Under the pieces are notes generated by a model. That model made no database searches. It had not been told where the DNA came from and was given only the letters and a program-made list of their open reading frames with translations. Shown here piece by piece: positions 16,122 through 24,413 of a DNA stretch of 64,000 bases. Each line of letters begins with the position of its first letter. Position 1 is the first letter of the stretch. Origin of the DNA: an uncultured Collinsella sp. (lineage in GTDB: Bacteria; Actinomycetota; Coriobacteriia; Coriobacteriales; Coriobacteriaceae). The stretch is taken from NCBI GenBank assembly GCA_934621295.1, contig CAKTVB010000002.1, positions 62,001 to 126,000 of the forward strand, given 5' to 3'. A program made the position numbers and the translations under genes.

Positions 16122-16442
16122 CTACCAGTAAACGTGGGTGCTCCGGTGGAGGCCCGTGCGTACCGGTTCCTCGTATTCGCGAGGGCTGTCCATCCGGTTT
16201 TCCAGCAGTTTCCAGGCGGGGATATCCAGGCCATCAGCGATGCGCTGCAGCGAATCGATTTGGATATTGCCCCCACGGCATTCGAGGGTGTTGATCATTT
16301 GGCGCGAAAGGCCGACCATCAGGCCGAAGCGTGTTTGGGAGATTCCCATCTCCTCGCGTGCGCAGCGAAGGTTTTCGCCCAAAATGCGCGGAAGGGTCCC
16401 CGTGATGTAGGAACCCTTCGCTTTGTCGATTCTATGAGGCAT
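16122..16442 (-). CDS. Small XRE-family DNA-binding protein
   Basis: A 106-residue protein with an XRE helix-turn-helix at about 20-80: ILGENLRCAREEMGISQTRF, then SRQMINTLECRGGNIQIDSL and LQRIADGLDIPAWKLL. The recognition helix carries SRQMIN. It starts 27 bp after the stop of the ABC ATPase gene on the same strand, without a clear Shine-Dalgarno, so it may be the third gene of that operon and an autoregulator. Target genes are unknown. Confidence 0.8.
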   Translation of the reverse strand: MPHRIDKAKGSYITGTLPRILGENLRCAREEMGISQTRFGLMVGLSRQMINTLECRGGNIQIDSLQRIADGLDIPAWKLLENRMDSPREYEEPVRTGLHRSTHVYW

Positions 16443-16469
16443 GGTGCGCTGCGTTTTGATGCCAGCAGG

Positions 16470-17240
16470 CTAGTTGAACTGGTTGCGGTACGCCTCGCAC
16501 ACTTCTTTGACGGGACCGTCCATGCGCAGGTCGCCCTTTTCGATCCAGACGGCGCGCTTGCAGATGCGCTCGACCTGCTCGATGGAGTGGGAGACGAACA
16601 GTACCGTGACGTCGCCGGATTCGATGAAATGCTGGATGCGCTCCTCGCATTTTTGCTGGAAGAAGACGTCGCCTACCGAGAGCGTCTCGTCGACGATCAG
16701 GATGTCGGGTTCGGTGATGGTGGCGATGGCAAAGGCGATGCGGGCCACCATGCCGCTGGAGTAATTCTTGAGCGGCATATCCATAAAGTCGTGAAGCTCG
16801 GCAAAATCAACGATCTCGTCCAAGTGCTCGTCGATGAACTGCTTGGTGTAGCCCAAAAGCGCGCCGTTGAGATAGATGTTCTCACGGGCCGTGAGCTCCA
16901 TGTCAAAACCGGCGCCCAGCTCGATGAGCGGCGCGATGTTGCCGCGCACGATGCATTCGCCCTCGCTGGGTTCCAGCACGCCGGCAATCACCTTGAGCAT
17001 GGTGGACTTGCCCGAGCCGTTGGTGCCCACAAGGCCCACGACGTCGCCGCGGCGTACCTTGAAGCTGATGTGCTTGAGCGCGCGGAACTCCTTGAAGAAC
17101 AGCTCGTGTTTCATGAGCTTGATGAAGTATTCCTTGAGGTTGTTGAGCTGCTCGGAGGCCATGTTGAAAATCATGGTGACGTCGTTGACTTCGACGGCGT
17201 ACTCCTCGGCCGCTGCCGCGGCGTTGCTTACATCTGACAT
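16470..17240 (-). CDS. Polysaccharide/teichoic-acid-type ABC exporter, ATPase subunit
   Basis: A 256-residue ATPase of the TagH/Wzt/RfbB family that powers export of lipid-linked glycans. Walker A is GTNGSGKST (about 73-81), the signature is YSSGM and Walker B ILIVDETLSVGD, followed by the switch His in FVSHS. There is no C-terminal carbohydrate-binding extension as in O9a Wzt, so it resembles the short TagH/KpsT-like form. AGGAG precedes the ATG by about 5 nt and overlaps the permease stop. No glycosyltransferase genes accompany it here, so the cargo is made elsewhere. Confidence 0.92.
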   Translation of the reverse strand: MSDVSNAAAAAEEYAVEVNDVTMIFNMASEQLNNLKEYFIKLMKHELFFKEFRALKHISFKVRRGDVVGLVGTNGSGKSTMLKVIAGVLEPSEGECIVRGNIAPLIELGAGFDMELTARENIYLNGALLGYTKQFIDEHLDEIVDFAELHDFMDMPLKNYSSGMVARIAFAIATITEPDILIVDETLSVGDVFFQQKCEERIQHFIESGDVTVLFVSHSIEQVERICKRAVWIEKGDLRMDGPVKEVCEAYRNQFN

Positions 17241-17249
17241 GCCGGGCTC

Positions 17250-18080
17250 CTAGATATAGAGGATGAACTTGTGCTCGTTTTTGTGGAAGACGGCGTAGCC
17301 GATAACCATGGCGATAACCGCCCAGGCGACGCAAAGCCCGAACTCGAGCGGGGTGGGGCAGGTCTGGAACAAAAAGATGTCACGCATGAACTGCAGGTAG
17401 TTGTACATGGGGTTGGCGTACATCAGCATGCGCAGGATGTGCGGCATCTTGAGGATGTAGTCGGTGGTCCAAAAGATCGGGGTGAAGTAGGTCCATGCGG
17501 TGATTACGACGCTCCACAGGTGCATGACGTCGCGGAAAAATACCGTGGCGGCCGAGAGCAGCAGGCCCAGGCCCATGCAGAAGAACATGAGCAGAATCAG
17601 GCAGACGGGAAGCAACAGCAGATGCCAGGTGGGAACCACGCGGAACCACAGCATGACGATCGCCACCGCGATGAGGGAGAAGGCGAAGTTCACGAGCGAG
17701 AACAAAACCTTTTGCACCGGGAACACAAAGCGGTGCACCTTGACCTTTTTGAGAAGCGACGACGCGTAGACGATGGACGAGAGCGCCTGGCTCGTGGAGT
17801 CGGACATCACGGCGAAGGTGACGTTACCCACAATGAGGTAGAGCGGGTACATCTCCGGCGTGACCGAGCCGTTGCGCCCCTGGGCAAAGATCGTGGTGAA
17901 CACGATGGCCATGACGACCATCATGAGCAGCGGGTTGAGCACGCTCCATGCCACGCCCAGGAAGCTGCGGCGGTATTTGATCTTGAAGTCCTTGCCCACG
18001 AGCTGCTTGAGGATGAAGATGTCTTTTTGCAGCTCGGTTTTCGCGTGGGTGGATGCCGATTTCGACGAGGTATCTGTCAC
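17250..18080 (-). CDS. Polysaccharide/teichoic-acid-type ABC exporter, permease subunit
   Basis: A 276-residue ABC-2 permease (TagG/Wzm type). The N terminus has the typical amphipathic segment KIKYRRSFLGVAWSVLNPLL followed by six hydrophobic stretches. GTG 18080 is used, with AAGGAG 8 nt upstream. It is the first gene of permease-ATPase-XRE and is divergent from the DUF1846 gene. It should form a 2+2 complex with the following ATPase and export a cell-envelope glycan. Confidence 0.92.
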   Translation of the reverse strand: MTDTSSKSASTHAKTELQKDIFILKQLVGKDFKIKYRRSFLGVAWSVLNPLLMMVVMAIVFTTIFAQGRNGSVTPEMYPLYLIVGNVTFAVMSDSTSQALSSIVYASSLLKKVKVHRFVFPVQKVLFSLVNFAFSLIAVAIVMLWFRVVPTWHLLLLPVCLILLMFFCMGLGLLLSAATVFFRDVMHLWSVVITAWTYFTPIFWTTDYILKMPHILRMLMYANPMYNYLQFMRDIFLFQTCPTPLEFGLCVAWAVIAMVIGYAVFHKNEHKFILYI

Positions 18081-18200
18081 GAGCGTTGCTCCTTGAACAG
18101 GCGGTTCGAATTATTCAGTGGATTATGGTAGCACGGTATAGGCTTCGGCATCGATTTTGCATGAGCGCGCCTGCCGGGCCGAAAACCTGCTCATTCACGT

Positions 18201-18206
18201 TATAAT
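18201..18206 (+). promoter_or_regulatory. -10 box of the DUF1846 gene
   Basis: Perfect TATAAT about 47 nt before the DUF1846 start; a matching -35 is not evident. Confidence 0.45.
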
Positions 18207-18252
18207 CTCCCGTTGGACACAAGGCCGTACCATTATGGAAGGAGCCCGTCGC

Positions 18253-19734
18253 ATGCGCCAGGGGTTTGACAACAGCAAGTACATCGAGCTGCAGGCGGAG
18301 CATATTCGCCAGCGTATCGGACAGTTCGGCGGAAAGCTCTACCTGGAGTTTGGCGGCAAGCTCTTTGACGACAACCATGCGAGCCGCGTCCTTCCCGGCT
18401 TTGAGCCCGATTCCAAGTTCCGCATGCTCAAGAGCATCGCCGACGATGTCGAGGTCATCATCTCCATCAACGCGAACCATATCGAGAAGAACAAGGCGAG
18501 GGGAGACCTGGGCATCACCTACGACGAGGACGTTTTGCGCCTGGTCGACCTGTTCTCCAGCAACGGCTTTGCCGTCGCCGCCGTCGTCATCACGCAGTAT
18601 GCGGGTCAGCCCGCGGCCGATGTGTTCCGTCGCCGTCTGGAGGAGCTCGGCATCACCGCTAAGCTGCACTATCCTATCGAGGGCTATCCGCACGATGTCG
18701 ATCTGATCGTCTCGCCCGAGGGCTACGGCAAAAACGAGTTCGTGGAGACGACGCGCCCCCTCGTGGTCGTTACCGCACCGGGCCCTGGCTCGGGCAAGCT
18801 CGCCACCTGCCTGTCACAGCTCTACCACGAGCACCTGCGCGGCGTTGAGGCCGGTTATGCCAAGTTCGAGACGTTCCCCGTGTGGAACCTGCCGCTTTCC
18901 CATCCCGTCAACATCGCATACGAGGCTGCGACCGCTGATCTGGACGACGCGAACATCATCGATCCGTTCCATCTGGAGGCCTATGGCAAGACCGCGGTCA
19001 ACTACAACCGCGACGTCGAGGCGTTCCCCGTGGTCCGTGCCCTCATGAAGAAGATCTTGGGCGAGAGCCCCTATCAGAGCCCGACCGACATGGGTGTCAA
19101 CATGGTGGGCTCTGCCATTACCGACGACGAGGCATGCTCCGACGCGAGCCGCATGGAGATCGTGCGCCGCTATTTTGCCGGACGCGAGCACGTTCGCCGT
19201 ACCGGTATGGGCACCGAGCAGGTCGATCGCCTCAAGCGCATCATGACCAAAGCCGGGGTCGACTGCGATTACTCGCCCGCTCGCGCCGCGGCTTGCGCCC
19301 GTGAGCAAGAGACCGGGGCGCCTGCAGGCGCCATGGTGATGCCCGACGGTTCCGTGGTGACCGGCAAGACGTCCGACCGCCTGGGCTGCGCAAGCTCGCT
19401 GTTGATGAACGCCCTCAAGGCCGTCTCCGGTGTCGACCTCGAGATCGAGGTCATCAGCGACGACGCCATCGAGCCCATCAGCCGTCTGAAGACCCATTTC
19501 TTGGGCAGCAACAATCCTCGCCTGCATACCGACGAAACGCTGATGGCCCTTTCCATTACTTCCGCGGAAAGCGAGGTCGCGGCACGCGTCCTTTCTGGTC
19601 TCGAGTACCTGCGCGGTCTCGATGCGTTCTTTAGCGTGATCATCTCGCCGACCGATGAAGAGGTCATGCGCCGTTTGGGTATCAATGTTTGCTGCGAGCC
19701 CAAGTACGAGCGTCACACGCTCTACCATCGCTAG
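18253..19734 (+). CDS. DUF1846 family protein
   Basis: A 493-residue protein of the DUF1846 family, full family length. ATG 18253 is chosen because GGAAGGAG ends 8-9 nt upstream; earlier in-frame starts lack a site. A nucleotide-loop-like VVTAPGPGSGKLATCLSQL lies near residues 175-195, and NYNRDVEAFPV and MGVNMVGSAITDDE are other conserved-looking stretches. The family is cytoplasmic and its biochemical role is not established to my knowledge; structures suggest a Rossmann-like core with a P-loop-like element. It is monocistronic, with its own -10 box and a following hairpin. Confidence 0.85.
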   Translation: MRQGFDNSKYIELQAEHIRQRIGQFGGKLYLEFGGKLFDDNHASRVLPGFEPDSKFRMLKSIADDVEVIISINANHIEKNKARGDLGITYDEDVLRLVDLFSSNGFAVAAVVITQYAGQPAADVFRRRLEELGITAKLHYPIEGYPHDVDLIVSPEGYGKNEFVETTRPLVVVTAPGPGSGKLATCLSQLYHEHLRGVEAGYAKFETFPVWNLPLSHPVNIAYEAATADLDDANIIDPFHLEAYGKTAVNYNRDVEAFPVVRALMKKILGESPYQSPTDMGVNMVGSAITDDEACSDASRMEIVRRYFAGREHVRRTGMGTEQVDRLKRIMTKAGVDCDYSPARAAACAREQETGAPAGAMVMPDGSVVTGKTSDRLGCASSLLMNALKAVSGVDLEIEVISDDAIEPISRLKTHFLGSNNPRLHTDETLMALSITSAESEVAARVLSGLEYLRGLDAFFSVIISPTDEEVMRRLGINVCCEPKYERHTLYHR

Positions 19735-19770
19735 ATTATTAGCGGGTAAAAGCGCTCGTGTCTCCTAGAT

Positions 19771-19805
19771 AAAGGCCGGTTCGGAAAAGCTTGCGGCCGG
19801 TCTTT
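19771..19805 (+). terminator. Likely terminator of the DUF1846 gene
   Basis: AAAGGCCGG (19771-19779) pairs with CCGGTCTTT (19797-19805), 9 bp including one G-U. The T tract is short. Confidence 0.5.
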
Positions 19806-19948
19806 GTCCGCCTGCCCGGAATACGCGCTATCATGCCGATTTCTTTCAATTCACGCGTTTTATTGCCCTAAAATATGCAAGAGCGGCCGGATCAGCCTGG
19901 CCGCGTGTCCGCCTATGGCGCAATGACGGACCGTTCTAAGGACTTAGC

Positions 19949-20266
19949 ATGGCAGGCAGGGGACGTGCAAGCGTTGCCGATATGGCACGCGTCGAGTTGG
20001 CGATTCTACAGAATATCGATGCCGTGGAAAAAAGGGGCGATACCGCCGGGTTCTCTCGTGCATGGCTCGCCAAACAGGTTGGTGTTAGCGAGTGGCGCAT
20101 CCACGCCGCCATCTCCCGATTGTCCGAAGCGGGGCTGCTTGACCAAGAGGTTCACTTTACCGAGGCCGGAGCGCAGCTTCCCAACACCTATTCGATCACC
20201 GATTCCGGCAGGTGGTACTTCAAAGGCTTGGAGATGGGAAAGCGCATCGTTTCAGAAAAACGCTAA
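19949..20266 (+). CDS. Small winged-helix DNA-binding protein
   Basis: A 105-residue protein with a MarR/PadR-like winged helix: AWLAKQVGVSEWRIHAAISR (about 37-56) is the helix-turn-helix and LSEAGLLDQEVHFTEAG (57-73) leads into the wing, ending in an ITDSGRWYFKGLEMGKR helix. AAGGAC lies 6 nt before ATG 19949, and TAAAAT at 19869-19874 may be its -10. A strong terminator at 20313-20354 separates it from pyrG, so it is a single-gene unit. Regulated genes are unknown. Confidence 0.78.
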   Translation: MAGRGRASVADMARVELAILQNIDAVEKRGDTAGFSRAWLAKQVGVSEWRIHAAISRLSEAGLLDQEVHFTEAGAQLPNTYSITDSGRWYFKGLEMGKRIVSEKR

Positions 20267-20312
20267 CGTCCCTCCGTGCTCTCGATGCGCCACCGAAGCC
20301 GTTGCTTTTGAA

Positions 20313-20354
20313 CGAGCAGCCCAGCGCTCAGCGCCGGGGCTGCTCGATTTTTTT
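20313..20354 (+). terminator. Intrinsic terminator before pyrG
   Basis: CGAGCAGCCC (20313-20322) pairs with GGGCTGCTCG (20337-20346), then A and seven T. Confidence 0.95.
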
Positions 20355-20456
20355 ATTTCAATTTCGTTTTATACATGTGGCGGCGCTTGTTCGTCGTACA
20401 ATAAAGACCCGTTGAAGGCAGAGAGATCTTTTACGGGAAAGCGCAGGTAACTAAAT

Positions 20457-22118
20457 ATGACCAAGCATATCTTCGTGACTGGTGGCGTTGTTTCGTCGCT
20501 TGGCAAAGGTATCACAGCGGCTTCATTGGGTCGTCTTCTCAAGTCGCGCGGCTATAAAGTGACAATGCAGAAGGCCGACCCGTATCTCAATGTCGACCCG
20601 GGCACCATGAGCCCGTTCCAGCATGGCGAGGTCTTTGTTACAGAGGACGGCTATGAGTCCGACCTCGACCTTGGTCACTATGAGCGCTTTATCGACGAGA
20701 ACCTTACCCGCGATTCCAACTTCACCACGGGCGCTATCTATAAGAGCCTGATCGCCCGCGAGCGCCGCGGCGACTTCTTGGGCGGCACCGTTCAGGTGAT
20801 TCCGCATGTCACCAATGCCATCAAGGACAAGTTCCGTCGCATCGAGGAGCAGACTGGCTCCGACGTGGTCATCACCGAGCTGGGTGGCACCATTGGCGAC
20901 ATCGAGTCGCAGCCCTTCGTGGAGGCCATTCGCCAGTATCGCAAAGATGCCGGCCCGGAGAACGTCTGCTTTATCCATGTGAGCCTGGTGCCTTATATCG
21001 CCGCCGCCCACGAGGTCAAGACCAAGCCCACGCAGCATTCCGTCAAGGAGCTGCGCAGCTTCGGTATCCAGCCCGACATCATCGTCTTGCGCTCCGACCA
21101 CGATATCGACGATAGCATCCGTTCCAAGATCGCGAGCTTCTGCGACGTCGACACCGATTGCGTGTTCACCAACGAGGACTGCGCGAGCATCTACGACGTT
21201 CCGGGCCTTTTGGCAGATCAAGACTTTGACCTGCGCGTTTGCGAACGCTTGGGGCTCGATCCCCGCGAGCGCGACATGGCCGACTGGAATGCCTTCATCG
21301 CTAAGCAGGATCATGCCAACAAGCACGCGGACCGCGTCAAGATCGCCGTGGTGGGCAAGTATACGCAGCTGCCCGACGCCTATCTTTCCGTTATCGAGGC
21401 CCTGCACCACGCCGGCATCTTCTATGATCGCCATGTTGACGTACAGCTTGTCGACGGCGAGAGCCTCGATGCTTCCAATGTGGACGAGGTTCTTTCCGAT
21501 GCTTCGGGCATCCTCGTGCCCGGCGGCTTTGGCAAGCGCGCCTTTGATGGAAAGATCTGCGCTGCCAAGTTCGCTCGCGAGCATAAGATTCCCTACCTGG
21601 GTATTTGCCTGGGCATGCAGGTTGCCGTGTGCGAGTTCGCGCGCAACGTCGCCGGTCTCGCCGGCGCGAGCTCGTCGGAGTTCGATCCCGAGGGCCCGTA
21701 TTCCGTCATCGATCTTATGAGCTCGCAGGAGGACGTGACCGAGAAGGGCGGCACCATGCGCTTGGGCGCCTACCCCTGCAGGCTTTCCGAGGGTTCGCTC
21801 GCACGCGAGGCCTATGGCGAGGAGCTTGTCTACGAGCGTCATCGTCATCGTTTCGAGTTCAACAACGCTTACCGCGACCAGCTCGGTGCAGCCGGCCTGG
21901 TTATCTCCGGTATCTCGCCGGATGAGCGTTTGGTCGAGATGGTCGAACTTCCGCAGGATGTCCATCCGTGGTATGTTGCCACGCAGGCACATCCTGAGTT
22001 CAAGAGCCGTCCCACCAAGCCGCAGCCGCTGTTCCGTGAGTTCGTCCGTGCGTCCATCGGTCAGCATGAGGGTACATCGCGCGAGCTCGTGAACCCGCAC
22101 AATCCGCAGGAGAAGTAG
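20457..22118 (+). CDS. pyrG: CTP synthase (glutamine-hydrolysing)
   Basis: PyrG aminates UTP to CTP, the last step of pyrimidine nucleotide synthesis. The 553 residues comprise an N-terminal synthetase domain (FVTGGVVSSLGKGITAASLG at 6-25; ADPYLNVDPGTMSPFQHGEV) and a C-terminal class I glutamine amidotransferase domain (from about 300) with nucleophile Cys in GICLGMQ and the His/Glu pair in HPEFKSRP. ATG 20457 has AGGTAAC upstream. The CTP-sensing leader seen in Firmicutes (a G-run attenuator) is not evident: the terminator at 20313 belongs to the gene before, and no initial G run is seen. It is translationally joined to xerD. Confidence 0.97.
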   Translation: MTKHIFVTGGVVSSLGKGITAASLGRLLKSRGYKVTMQKADPYLNVDPGTMSPFQHGEVFVTEDGYESDLDLGHYERFIDENLTRDSNFTTGAIYKSLIARERRGDFLGGTVQVIPHVTNAIKDKFRRIEEQTGSDVVITELGGTIGDIESQPFVEAIRQYRKDAGPENVCFIHVSLVPYIAAAHEVKTKPTQHSVKELRSFGIQPDIIVLRSDHDIDDSIRSKIASFCDVDTDCVFTNEDCASIYDVPGLLADQDFDLRVCERLGLDPRERDMADWNAFIAKQDHANKHADRVKIAVVGKYTQLPDAYLSVIEALHHAGIFYDRHVDVQLVDGESLDASNVDEVLSDASGILVPGGFGKRAFDGKICAAKFAREHKIPYLGICLGMQVAVCEFARNVAGLAGASSSEFDPEGPYSVIDLMSSQEDVTEKGGTMRLGAYPCRLSEGSLAREAYGEELVYERHRHRFEFNNAYRDQLGAAGLVISGISPDERLVEMVELPQDVHPWYVATQAHPEFKSRPTKPQPLFREFVRASIGQHEGTSRELVNPHNPQEK

Positions 22119-23162
22119 TTGTCGCAGCGCTTTCGCGATATGAATGTTCATAGGGACCCTTCCGATTCCGCTGCTGCGCGGGATCGGGGGGTCTTTTCTG
22201 TTTCCGGGACGAGGGACGCTTCTCAAGAGCGGTCGGCGGAAGGTCTTCTGACGCGTAAGACTCCGCTCGAGCATGCCGTGCGAGACTTTCTCAACCATCT
22301 TGCGGTAGAGCGTAACCTTTCTGCAAACACAGTGGCTGCGTATCGCCGCGATCTTGAGGCGTATCTCGCGCATTTGATCGGCCGGGGCATCGAGACTCCC
22401 GAGGACGTTCGGCGCGCCGACGTGGAAGCATTCGTGGCCGCGCGGCGCGAGTGCGGCTACGCGAGTGCGTCGATTGAGCGCGCGCTTTCTGCGGTGAAGA
22501 GCTTCCATCGTTTTTTGGTGCGCGAGGGGATATGCGAGGCTCACCCAACGGCCAACGTGCATCTCCCCAAAAAGGAAGAGCGTCTGCCCGATTACATCTC
22601 CATCGATGCTGCGCGGGCGCTCCTTGACCAAGAGTTTCCTGCCGGCGCCGCCGGCGCGCGCGACCGGGCGATTCTCGAGGTGCTTTATGGTTGCGGTCTG
22701 CGCGCGAGCGAATTGGTGGGTCTAGACGTACAAGATCTCTATCTGGATGACGAGTTTATCCGTGTGCTCGGCAAGGGGTCGAAGCAGCGCTTGGTGCCCC
22801 TTTGCGGCTCCGCTCTCAAGGTCCTTGTCGATTATCTCGACGGGCCACGCCGCGAGTTAGCCGCTCATGCCCGTCGCGCCGTCGCGTGCCCGGGTGTCTT
22901 CTTGAATAAGAACGGCGGGCGTATATCGCGCCAATCCGTCCATGCCATCTGCGAACGCTATGGCCGCCTGGTGGGTATCGAGGGGTTGCATCCTCATACG
23001 CTTCGTCATTCATTTGCGACCCATATGCTTGCGGGCGGTGCCGACTTGCGCGTCCTGCAGGAAATCTTGGGGCACGCCGATATCTCTACAACTCAGATCT
23101 ACACCCATGTCGACCGCACGCAGCTTCGAGAGGTGTATCTTTCGGCGCATCCTCGCGCGTAG
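22119..23162 (+). CDS. xerD: Tyrosine recombinase XerD
   Basis: Site-specific recombinase that resolves chromosome dimers. All catalytic residues are visible: Arg in GCGLRASEL, Lys in GKGSKQRLVPL, His-x-x-Arg in HTLRHSFATHML, His in LGHADISTTQ and Tyr in IYTHV. The core starts near residue 48 (TPLEHAVRDFLNHL), so the N terminus carries about 45 extra residues compared with ordinary XerD. TTG 22119, directly abutting the pyrG stop, is favoured because AGGAGA is 5 nt upstream; the ATG at 22140 has no such site. An XerC or single Xer cannot be excluded. Confidence 0.9.
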   Translation: MSQRFRDMNVHRDPSDSAAARDRGVFSVSGTRDASQERSAEGLLTRKTPLEHAVRDFLNHLAVERNLSANTVAAYRRDLEAYLAHLIGRGIETPEDVRRADVEAFVAARRECGYASASIERALSAVKSFHRFLVREGICEAHPTANVHLPKKEERLPDYISIDAARALLDQEFPAGAAGARDRAILEVLYGCGLRASELVGLDVQDLYLDDEFIRVLGKGSKQRLVPLCGSALKVLVDYLDGPRRELAAHARRAVACPGVFLNKNGGRISRQSVHAICERYGRLVGIEGLHPHTLRHSFATHMLAGGADLRVLQEILGHADISTTQIYTHVDRTQLREVYLSAHPRA

Positions 23163-23271
23163 GGCGTATGTGACTGCCGGAACCAGCAGGCGGGTCGGCG
23201 GCCCGTTCTTGCGCCTGGGGTGCCATGGGTGCGAACGCTTCTACGCTGCTGCCAGGGCTCGGGACGAACGC

Positions 23272-23408
23272 GTGGCGGTAAATCGTGTGGCGGTAAATCG
23301 TGCATTTTCGAATGCGTGGCGGATAATCGTGCGCTTATCGGCCGTTTTCAGCTCTGAGGCGTTTCAAAAACCGCCACTCATTTAGAAATGTTCGAAAAAC
23401 CGCCACTC
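23272..23408. repeat. Five copies of a GTGGCGG repeat in inverted arrangement
   Basis: Forward copies GTGGCGGTAAATCGTG lie at 23272-23287 and 23287-23302, and a variant (GGATAA) at 23316-23331. Reverse copies carrying CCGCCACTC lie at 23371-23379 and 23400-23408. Copies 2 and 3 are 29 bp apart, as are the two reverse copies, and both pairs are separated by CATTT-N3/4-AATG. The whole is therefore an imperfect palindrome made of two 29-bp-spaced units. Confidence 0.75.
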
Positions 23409-23832
23409 GTTCGCATCTACGGAGTGGTACCCCCAAGGGGCTTCGAAAAGACGGACGGGCGGCTCTCTTCATGTGTAAAGAGCCGAATATTCGTGCCATT
23501 TTTATTTTGTCGCACGAACTGTTTTTCAAGGGCATTTTTCACTATATGTAGATAATGGCTCGATCGAGTCCCGACAGATTGCTCCCATTTCCTCCCACTA
23601 CGAGCTCGTTATAGCTCATTGGGCTATCTACCTGCGGTTTAAACAGTTTCGTCACAATTAGTCGCTTTATCTTAGGAAAAAACCCTCGCTCATTTCCGTG
23701 CGATTACCGGACGGGAAAGGGGCGAGTTGTTGATGCTACACCGCCTGCAAACACAATATCTTGTGTTTCGTTGAAAACATCAAACGGGGCGCGTGGGGTG
23801 TTGTGTGGGGCGTTGGGGGGAAGCTGGGGGAG

Positions 23833-23884
23833 AAAGTGGGAAAAAGTGTTGCGAAAAGTGCCCACAGACCATAATATTGAAAGC
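23833..23884 (+). promoter_or_regulatory. mraZ promoter overlapped by candidate MraZ boxes
   Basis: AAAGTG occurs three times, starting at 23833, 23843 and 23855 (10 and 12 bp apart), and is preceded by TGGG repeats at 23794, 23806, 23814 and 23825. MraZ is known to bind direct repeats of this kind (TGGG in Escherichia coli, AAAGTGG in Mycoplasma) at about one-turn spacing. A -35 TTGCGA (23849-23854) and -10 TAATAT (23872-23877) with a 17-bp spacer lie within the repeats, so bound MraZ would block the promoter. Confidence 0.6.
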
Positions 23885-23942
23885 GTCGACAGCGGGGTGG
23901 CTCCCGCATTCGCCCACGAGTAAGCCTAGGGGGTGTGCAGCA

Positions 23943-24380
23943 GTGTATTTAAGCGGTACGTACGAGCGTAATCTCGATGCTAAAGGCCGCCTTTCTCTGC
24001 CGCCCGCCTTCCGTAAGCAGCTCAGTGAGAGTGTGCGTGTGCTTCCCGCCCCTGAAAAGGAAGTCGATGCCCTGTATGTGTTCACTGAGGACACCTTCAA
24101 GGCTTGGCTTGACGCCGTGTTCGAGCGAGATGGTGGTTACGACCCCACTCGCAAAGATCATCGTGCTGTCAGAAGTGGACTGAATGGTGCGGCAACCACA
24201 CTCGAAATAGACTCCGCCGCACGTATCAGCCTGCCGGAGGCAGACCGCAACCGGGTGAATCTCGATCGCGAGGTGACGATTGCCGGTGACGGTGACCGCC
24301 TTACGATTTGGAATCGTCAGGCTTACGCGGAGCATCAGGCCGATGTCGATGACGCTCTGGCGAACTTCTTCGATCGCTAG
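23943..24380 (+). CDS. mraZ: Transcriptional regulator MraZ
   Basis: First gene of the dcw cluster; a 145-residue double SpoVT/AbrB-fold regulator. The first copy holds GTYERNLDAKGRLSLPPAFR (4-23) and the second IDSAARISLPE (about 84-94), the two DxxxR motifs that contact DNA. GTG 23943 is used because it gives the canonical VYLSGTYE N terminus and family length and has GGGGGTG upstream; an open frame to 23793 crosses the operator. It probably represses its own operon through the repeats just upstream. Confidence 0.93.
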   Translation: MYLSGTYERNLDAKGRLSLPPAFRKQLSESVRVLPAPEKEVDALYVFTEDTFKAWLDAVFERDGGYDPTRKDHRAVRSGLNGAATTLEIDSAARISLPEADRNRVNLDREVTIAGDGDRLTIWNRQAYAEHQADVDDALANFFDR

Positions 24381-24413
24381 TCGACATCATTAACGGCGCC
24401 TAAGGAGACACGT

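Larger units (their letters stand above)
23163..23942. other. 780-bp AT-richer gap between xerD and mraZ
   Basis: No convincing gene is present on either strand. The stretch holds an inverted repeat cluster (23272-23408), several short palindromes (CTCGATCGAG near 23548, ACGAGCTCGT near 23600, ATAGC/GCTAT near 23613), a stem with arms CTCGC..TTTCC and GGAAA..GCGAG around 23681-23725, and the mraZ promoter/operator region at its right end. The high AT content of 23480-23700 contrasts with the neighbours. Confidence 0.6.

Noticed and set aside
20523..22631. Open frame of 702 codons antisense to pyrG and xerD
   Set aside because: Crosses two certain genes, has no ribosome-binding site and no domain; typical antisense frame in GC-rich DNA.
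23272..23408. Possible small CRISPR array
   Set aside because: Repeats are 16 bp or shorter, overlap by one base, change orientation, and have no uniform spacers or cas genes.
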